DNA of 10,460 nucleotides, from NCBI GenBank assembly GCA_030830595.1, contig JAURMS010000263.1, positions 1-10,460 on the forward strand, given 5' to 3'. The notes under the pieces are model-generated. The model had not been told where the DNA came from. It saw only the letters and a list, made by a program, of their open reading frames with translations, and did not search any database. The translations under genes were made by a program, and so were the position numbers. This document shows, piece after piece, positions 1 through 6,100 of this stretch. Within the stretch, counting starts at the first letter, position 1; every line of letters begins with the position of its first letter. The DNA comes from Gammaproteobacteria bacterium (GTDB taxonomy: Bacteria; Pseudomonadota; Gammaproteobacteria; Steroidobacterales; Steroidobacteraceae).

Positions 1-420
1 GATGTGATCACCGCCGTCAACGGCGAGCCTGTCAAGGGCGCCGCCGAACTGCGTAACCTGATCGGCATGGCCCGCGTCGGCGAGGACATCGAGGTGACCC
101 TGATCCGCGACGGCAAGCAGCGCAAGGTCAGCGCCACCATCGCCGAGCAAAGTGCGGCCAGCGCCGAGGCAAGTGAACTCCACCCTGCCCTGGCAGGCGC
201 CGACCTCGCCGATGCGGAAGGCGGTGGGGTGCTGGTCAGGGCGGTAGAGCCGAACAGCCCCGCAGCGGGCGCCGGCCTGCGTGCCAACGACGTCATCCTC
301 TCCGTGGACCGGACCCGGGTTGAGAACGTCGCAGCCTTCAAGGAGGCCATCGCCGGCAACGAGCGCTTCCTGCTCCGGCTGCGCCGCGGTCAGCAGGGCA
401 TCATCCTGCCAATCAACTGA
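1..420 (+). CDS. Do/HtrA (DegP/DegQ-type) periplasmic serine protease, C-terminal part
   Basis: Open at the 5' end of the window; only the last 139 residues are present. The frame opens with DVITAVNGEPVKG, the usual middle of a PDZ domain, and runs through a beta-rich end (VGEDIEVTLIRDGKQRK) and a short linker. A second PDZ domain follows, from about residue 76 (GGVLVRAVEPNSPAAGAGL, then NDVILSVDRTRV), to the terminus IILPIN. Two tandem PDZ domains with this spacing are typical of the Do family (DegP, DegQ, MucD), ATP-independent periplasmic protease-chaperones that handle misfolded envelope proteins. The trypsin-like catalytic domain and signal peptide lie outside the window, so activity cannot be judged, nor can DegP, DegQ and MucD be told apart. 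The stop codon lies inside the end of the oppositely oriented peptidase gene (8-base overlap). Family assignment is confident; the exact orthologue is not. Confidence 0.9.
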   Translation, partial: DVITAVNGEPVKGAAELRNLIGMARVGEDIEVTLIRDGKQRKVSATIAEQSAASAEASELHPALAGADLADAEGGGVLVRAVEPNSPAAGAGLRANDVILSVDRTRVENVAAFKEAIAGNERFLLRLRRGQQGIILPIN

Positions 421-1474
421 TGCAGACGACCCGCCTGCGCTCCTCGGCCGTCAATCGGCCGAGGCGGCGCACGGCGCGGTAGAAGCCCTGCAGGTAGCCG
501 TCGAGTTCCCCCAGCAGGCGTTGAAAGCCAGGCAGGCACTCATGATAGGTTGCGGCGGCCGCCAGCCTGGCGTTGTTGAATTCCCCCATCACCAGGCCAC
601 GGTAGGTCGGCCCTCGGTTCCATGAGCTGCTCATGGCCTGATACGCCGCCTGCATACGGGCAAACTCGTCAGCCTTGGCCGCCCGCAGCGCCTCCGTCGA
701 GTCGCCTGCAGCATAAAGCGACACCAGCCGCTGACGCGTTTCGCCCATCAGCCCTGCCACTTCCAGCAACCGACGGCGACCCTCCAGGAAGTCAACCAGG
801 TCCTCGTAACGGCCCAGCCCATCCAGCCAGCGCTTGACGCCCTCGATCTCCACCGCAGTGGCGAAGGCCTCGTTGAACGCACTGTCACCAGGTACGTAGG
901 CCACCTGGTGCGCCAGCTCGTGGAACACGAGCCCGGCCAGTTCGACATCGCCGTAGCCGAGGACGCTGGAGAGCACCGGATCATCGAAATGGCCCAGGGT
1001 GGAATAGGCCGCCACCGGCGAGACGTGCACATCCCAGCCGCGAGCGGCCAGCTGACGGGCATACTCCACGGCCTGCCTCTCCCCAAAATAGCCGCGGTAA
1101 CTCACGCACCCGGCCACCAGGAAGCACCAGCGCCTGGGCTCGGTGGAAAACTCCGGGGCGGCGAATACATTCCAGGCCACGTAGGGCCGATCCAGCGCCA
1201 CGTAGGTCGTAAAACTGCCGTTATCAGGCAAGGCCAGCGCGTAACTGGCAAAACTGCGCACTTCACGGACGTATTGCAGCCGCTCCCTGAGCCCGGCGTC
1301 GGTGGCGGCGTCGGCGACGATGGCCTCGATCGGTTGGCGGTCCGCCATGAGGGCCAGGTGGCCGGCGGAGACACCCGTCAGGTAGCACCCGCCGAGGGAG
1401 ACTGGCAGCCAGACCGCCATGGAGATGCCCAGCCAGCGGCGATGCCGGGCCTGTGTGACCTGTTCCGGTAACAT
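413..1474 (-). CDS. Putative zinc aminopeptidase lipoprotein (PF10023, DUF2265 family)
   Basis: 353 residues. The N-terminus has a basic stretch (RHRR), a hydrophobic run and a lipobox LGGC with Cys30, so the protein should be a lipoprotein at the periplasmic membrane face. The zinc motif HELAHQ is at residues 185-190, followed by FNEAFA with Glu202 as likely third ligand (HExxH...E, gluzincin-like). Other family hallmarks as I recall them are LPDNGSF (82-88), WNVFAAPEFS (101-110), RRWCF (114-118), AGCVSYRGYF (121-130) and AAYSTLG (155-161). The length fits the family. It is called a predicted aminopeptidase from its motifs; the substrate is unknown. ATG at 1474 is chosen because it gives a proper lipoprotein signal; the next ATG (1420) would leave a signal without basic residues. 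The frame is open much further upstream (to 2731), but that part is antisense to cca. No clear Shine-Dalgarno precedes the start, and the divergent cca start is six bases away. Confidence 0.88.
   Translation of the reverse strand: MLPEQVTQARHRRWLGISMAVWLPVSLGGCYLTGVSAGHLALMADRQPIEAIVADAATDAGLRERLQYVREVRSFASYALALPDNGSFTTYVALDRPYVAWNVFAAPEFSTEPRRWCFLVAGCVSYRGYFGERQAVEYARQLAARGWDVHVSPVAAYSTLGHFDDPVLSSVLGYGDVELAGLVFHELAHQVAYVPGDSAFNEAFATAVEIEGVKRWLDGLGRYEDLVDFLEGRRRLLEVAGLMGETRQRLVSLYAAGDSTEALRAAKADEFARMQAAYQAMSSSWNRGPTYRGLVMGEFNNARLAAAATYHECLPGFQRLLGELDGYLQGFYRAVRRLGRLTAEERRRVVCIS
442..464. terminator. 9-bp perfect hairpin just after the protease stop; possible 3'-end structure
   Basis: CCTCGGCCG, a 5-base loop TCAAT, then CGGCCGAGG form a perfect 9-bp GC-rich stem starting 21 bases after the protease stop codon. 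It lies inside the last codons of the converging peptidase gene, where it encodes part of RLGRLTAEERR. No T-run follows on either strand, so it is not a classical intrinsic terminator. It may stabilise the protease mRNA 3' end or cause pausing between the convergent genes; codon-level coincidence in GC-rich DNA is the alternative. Confidence 0.3.
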
Positions 1475-1480
1475 TCGTGC

Positions 1481-2707
1481 ATGGAAGTCTATCTCGTCGG
1501 TGGCGCGGTCCGTGACGACCTGCTGGGACTGCCCGTCAAGGAGCGCGACTGGGTGGTCGTGGGCGAGACGCCGCAGTCCATGGAAGCTGCCGGCTTCCGC
1601 CCGGTGGGGCGGGACTTCCCCGTGTTCCTGCACCCGGAGACCGGCGAGGAATATGCCCTGGCCCGCACCGAGCGCAAGACGGGGCCCGGTTACCGGGGCT
1701 TCGAGGTTCATTTCGCTCCCGAGGTCAGCCTGGAGGAAGACCTGGCAAGGCGCGACCTGACCATCAACGCCATGGCCCGCGACGCCCGAGGCAGCCTGAT
1801 CGACCCACACGGCGGCTGTGCCGACCTCGAACGGCGGCTGCTGCGCCACGTGTCCCCGGCCTTCGTCGAGGACCCCGTGCGCATCCTGCGACTCGCCCGC
1901 TTCGCTGCGCGTTTCGCCCCACTGGGCTTTGGCGTCGCACCGGACACCTTGCTGATCTCCCGAAAATTGGTGGAGATGGGCGAGGCGGATCACCTGGTGG
2001 CAGAGCGAGTCTGGCAGGAAACCGCCAAGGCACTCGCCGAGGACCGGCCCGATGTCTACTTGTCGGTCCTGCGTGACTGCGATGCGCTGCAGCGTGTCTT
2101 TCCCGAGCTGCATGCCCTGTGGGGCGTGCGACAGCCAGCGCGCTGGCATCCGGAGATCGACACCGGGGTCCACATGCTGCTGGTCATGCGCGCAGTGGCC
2201 CGCCTGAGCCCCAGCTTGAGGGTCCGTTTTGCCGCCCTGACCCATGACCTCGGCAAGGGCCAGACGCCGCCGGCGGAGTGGCCCAGTCATGTGGGCCACG
2301 AGGAGCGCAGCGTCCAGCTGCTGGAAGGACTCTGCGAACGCCTGCGGGTCCCGAACGACTGCCGCGAGCTGGCGGTCGTGGTGGCGCGCTGGCACGGCCT
2401 CGTTCATAAGGCAGCGGAGCTGCGACCGACAACGCTGTTGAAGCTCCTGGAGTCCGCCGACGCCTTCCGTCGCCCCGAGCGGTTCCAGGAGGCCCTGGTG
2501 GCCTGCGAAGCAGACTATCGTGGCCGCACTGGCTTCGAGGAGCGTGCCTACCCGCAGGCCGCCCTGTTGAGCAAGGTCCTGCAGGCCGCTGCCGCCGCAC
2601 GACTGGATGAGGCCGAACGTCGCGACCTGTCGGGCCCGCAGATCGGCGAGGCCCTGCGCAGACGGCGGCTGGAGAACATTGAGAGGGCCCTCGAGCGGAA
2701 AGAGTGA
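1481..2707 (+). CDS. cca: Multifunctional CCA tRNA nucleotidyltransferase with HD domain
   Basis: 408 residues, close to E. coli Cca (412). The enzyme adds or repairs the 3' CCA of tRNAs from CTP and ATP in the cytoplasm. The nucleotidyltransferase head shows MEVYLVGGAVRDDLLG (1-16), the metal-site motif ERD (21-23), RRDLTINAMA (90-99) and EDPVRILR (130-137). ERVWQE (175-180) follows in the tRNA-binding neck. The C-terminal HD phosphohydrolase region has HPEIDTGVH (223-231) and HDLGKG (255-260), as in the E. coli type with phosphatase and 2',3'-cyclic phosphodiesterase activity. The start matches the normal family N-terminus; no Shine-Dalgarno is evident in front of it, which is unusual. The first metal-binding carboxylate is Glu21, where E. 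coli has Asp21. The gene is head to head with the peptidase gene (6 bases between starts) and converges on the small RHS-linked gene with a 42-base gap. Identification is essentially certain. Confidence 0.98.
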   Translation: MEVYLVGGAVRDDLLGLPVKERDWVVVGETPQSMEAAGFRPVGRDFPVFLHPETGEEYALARTERKTGPGYRGFEVHFAPEVSLEEDLARRDLTINAMARDARGSLIDPHGGCADLERRLLRHVSPAFVEDPVRILRLARFAARFAPLGFGVAPDTLLISRKLVEMGEADHLVAERVWQETAKALAEDRPDVYLSVLRDCDALQRVFPELHALWGVRQPARWHPEIDTGVHMLLVMRAVARLSPSLRVRFAALTHDLGKGQTPPAEWPSHVGHEERSVQLLEGLCERLRVPNDCRELAVVVARWHGLVHKAAELRPTTLLKLLESADAFRRPERFQEALVACEADYRGRTGFEERAYPQAALLSKVLQAAAAARLDEAERRDLSGPQIGEALRRRRLENIERALERKE

Positions 2708-2749
2708 GTGATCAGGCGAGGCCCAGTGCACTGCCGAGGGCGGCGCCAG

Positions 2750-3124
2750 TCACTTCAGCCACTCCTTCCGGGCGATCGAGCCATCGGCCAAGTCTATCCA
2801 GCAGCGCCAGGAAGAAAAGGACAGCGCCACCAGGGGCTGGTGCGAGACCACGCGATAGTAGTAGTCCGCCGGCTCAGGAAAGCGTGCCGCCCACAGGCGT
2901 TCTCCCGCAGGCGAATACGCCAGCAGGTTAGGCAGGGCACCCTCCCCTCGACGTCTCTGCCGCGTGTAGGCGGGATCGGCCAGCAGCGCATCGGGCTCCA
3001 GGAGGACGACCACCCTGCCTTCGCACTCGAAGGCCTCACGAATCGGGTGTTCCAGCTCGAATTCACCCTCACGGGTTGAGACCCGGTGACCCTGATATCT
3101 CACCTCCAGACTGGGTTCATTCAT
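2750..3124 (-). CDS. Small protein coupled to the RHS toxin gene; putative immunity protein
   Basis: 124 residues, no signal peptide or membrane segment, so probably cytoplasmic. Its ATG overlaps the RHS stop codon as ATGA, and a GGGGAG ribosome site lies 9 bases before it inside the RHS gene, so the two are very likely translationally coupled. The C-terminal half has an alternating hydrophobic/aromatic pattern: NLLAYSPAGERLW (66-78), ADYYYRVVSHQPLVALSFSS (86-105) and CWIDLADGSI (108-117). This suggests a small all-beta fold. I recall similar unnamed proteins encoded directly after RHS or other polymorphic toxins, but cannot verify that here. Position, size and coupling all fit a cognate immunity protein that blocks the C-terminal toxin domain in producing cells. 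No enzymatic motif is visible. The frame is open upstream of the ATG, but that stretch is antisense-frame shadow within the RHS gene. Function is inferred from context. Confidence 0.75.
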   Translation of the reverse strand: MNEPSLEVRYQGHRVSTREGEFELEHPIREAFECEGRVVVLLEPDALLADPAYTRQRRRGEGALPNLLAYSPAGERLWAARFPEPADYYYRVVSHQPLVALSFSSWRCWIDLADGSIARKEWLK

Positions 3125-6100
3125 GGCAGCGGGCTCCCCGGGCCGAAGCTGGCCTCCGGAATCGTCTCCAGCAACTTGAACTGCTCGGCGCCTCCCCGAC
3201 CACGGCCCCATTCGGGAACCCCGCGCGCCCGCGAGCGCTCGATGAGCGTACCACGGGGTACCCTGACCTCCTGGAAGTGAGTGGCACGATTCCAGGGCGG
3301 CAGGGACAGGGCCTCCCGTGCCCAGGCCTGGCTGCGGGGTCGGATGGCAGTGAGCCAGGAACCCACCGTGGCCTCGTCCGAGTACACACGGTAGAACACC
3401 CGTTCGTCGGCCAACTCGAACCTGCGTACCAAGCCCGCCGTGCTCTGCATGCGTCGCTTGAGGGTGCCTGCCACGCCGCCAAACAGGGCGCCCAGTCCGC
3501 TCACCTCGGCACCAGCCCGTCCCGCGTCGCTGTCGGGCACCGGAAACCACTGGTAGTCCGGGTCTAGATCGAACAGCCAGAATGCCGGCGCCGCGTGCAT
3601 GCCGAGGTTGGCCAGCCCTGCCGCGAATCCCTGCCAATAGTCTGCGGTGCCCAGCCAGTTCGCGGCAGCGACCGATTCAACCGACAGCCTGGCGGCCAGA
3701 CAGGCCTGCGCCGAGCCATCCTGACCGCAAGGATCACGCACCGCGGCAGAGACCGCCTGACCATTTGCCCCGCTGCGGCCGGACCATGTCGGCAGACCGA
3801 CACGCAGGCCGGTGACCGTGACACCCTGACAGCGCCCATCCGCCCCCAGGAGGCAGGCCACCTCCTCAAGCCCGGAGGGATCCACCACCGCCAGCGGATT
3901 GCCCCAGGCGTAGCCATAGCGCTGTAGCTCACGGGGGTCGTAGGGATCATTGACCACCGGATCCGCACTGAGGAACCGCCCCAGCGCCGGCTCGTACACC
4001 CGCCCGTTCAGGTGCAGGAGTCCCGCGGCATCGAGGTGCTCGTGACCACCGAAACCCGCCGGAGTGATGACACGCACGGCGCTGACTTGCTGCGCCGACA
4101 ACGGTGCCCCATCGCTGCCCACCCGGCGACCCCAGGGGTCATAGCTGAGTGAGGCGACCGGCCTGCCGGTAGCAAGGTTGGCGAGGCCGACCACACTGCC
4201 CAGCGGATCGCGCAGCAGCACGTGGCTGGCGGGTGCGCGCCCATCAGCATGTCTCAGGTGCAGGCCGGCTATACCCGTGGGCGTGGGGATGCGGTGACGC
4301 CAGGTGACCGTCCCACCCCGCACGACCTTCTCCAGCAGGCCCCCAAGGTAGAGAGTGGATTCGGTGATCCCTGCCTCGACCGCCACCTGCTTCCAGCGCG
4401 AACCATCGGGCGCATACCAGAAATCGCTCCGACCGGCGGGGGTGGAAATCCTGCGAGGGAGATTGGAAGACCACCAGCTCACGGCCTGGCCGTCACGCAG
4501 GCTCAGATTGCCGTTGGCGTCGTAGGCAAAGCGTCGGGTCGCGGCGGCTACGAGCTGCTGCCCGCGCACCGGATCGTAGGCCAGGCAGTCCTCGCGACCC
4601 GGACACAGGTCCGAGCGCCAGGCCAGGTTGCCATCCGGGTGCCAGCGGAGGTCGGACGACAGGCCTGCATCGCGCCGCGCTGCGCTCAATCTATCGGACC
4701 CATCATGGCTGAAGGTTTCGCTCGTCCCGGTCAGCCGGTCGCTGCGAGCATTGAGGCGCATCGGGCCGGCCCAGTCCCAGCTCAGGTCCTGAATCGTCCG
4801 GCCGGAGGCATCCAGCAGCCATTGCCCATCGCCACGCCCGCTGAGGGCATCGTGACCAGTCACCCTGTAGAGCCGGGTCCCGAGGCGCGAGGCCACCTCA
4901 CGCCCCTGGGCGTCCACCTGCTCCAGGGTCCACCAGACTGACTGGCTGCCGTTGACCTCGCGCACCCGCCAAGGTCCGCCGTCTCGGTAATCGAAGGCCA
5001 ATTGCAGGCGGAAGCCGTCGCTCGTGACCGGATAGGTGATCCCGCCGATCCGTCCCGCAGCGTCGTAGCGGTAATCGAAGCGATGGCTTCCATCGGCCGT
5101 GAGGATGCGCTTGGCCAGTCGGCCGAGCGCGTCGTAGCCCCTGCGTTCGGCGTAACCGGGGCCGGTCATGGAGACCAGTCGCCCGACGTTGCGCGCGGCT
5201 GGCGAACTGCCCCAAGTCCAGCGACTGATGCCGTCCGGGTCCGTACGCCAGGTGGGCCGCCCCAGCGCATCGAAGCCCTGGCTGAAGGCCTGACCTTTGG
5301 CGTCGCGGTAGGCCACCAACTCACCCAGCGCGTTGGGCGAGAACGACCAGCGTCCGACCTGTGCATCCGCCAGCCAGGTGCGATGCCCCGTGGGGCCGTA
5401 ACCGACCTCGGCGAGCGGCTTGCCACCCGTGAACACACCGGCCAGCCGACCCCAGGCGTCGTGCCGGTACAGCACCGGATCTGCCTGGACGGATAGCGTT
5501 TCGAGGGGATCGCCCCAGGCCGTAAAGCGTCGCTCGAGTGTCCCGCCCGAGGCCGTCACCGCCTCCAGCAGCAAGCCATCGTGGCGGTAGCGGGTGGAAT
5601 CGCGAACCGCACCCGCCGCGTCCAGTAACCGGCTGGAGATCAGCCGCCCATCGGCATCCCAGCTCAGCCGCCGCAGGGCTGCGGGAGCCTGGCCGACCCA
5701 GGCTGGCGCGCCAATCTCTGTCGGCCGATGACGGGCGTCGAAAACGAAACCCTGGGCGGCCACCCCGCCGCCAGGCATGCGCTGCTGGCGCCGCACCAGT
5801 TGCCCGTGACCATCCTGCTCCAGCCACGCCTCGGAGAGTCGCTCGTCCGACTGGCTGCGCACCTCGATGTGCATACGGAGTACGGCGCGCGGATCGCAAG
5901 CCGCGTCGCAGCGCTGTCGAGCCTGGCTGCGCCGCGTCCCATCCGGATGGATGCGCAACTCCTCGCGGCCGAAGCCATCGTGCCTGAATTCGGTCTTGAG
6001 CCCGTTGGGATCGGTGAACGAGGCAGGCAGGCCCAGGGCCGGCATCCAGCTGGCGAGGCTGACCTGGCCCAGCGGATCGACCAGCCGGATCGGCTGGCGA

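Noticed and set aside
1475..2731. A 419-codon open upstream extension of the peptidase frame, antisense to cca
   Set aside because: It is the complement of an unmistakable cca gene. Its translation shows no recognisable family and is rich in residues produced by GC-rich antisense frames. The lipoprotein signal marks the true start at 1474.
2708..2749. Possible terminator between convergent cca and the small RHS-linked gene, including the palindrome CAGTGCACTG at 2724-2733
   Set aside because: The palindrome has no loop, the only longer hairpin has bulges and an internal loop, and there is no T-run on either strand.
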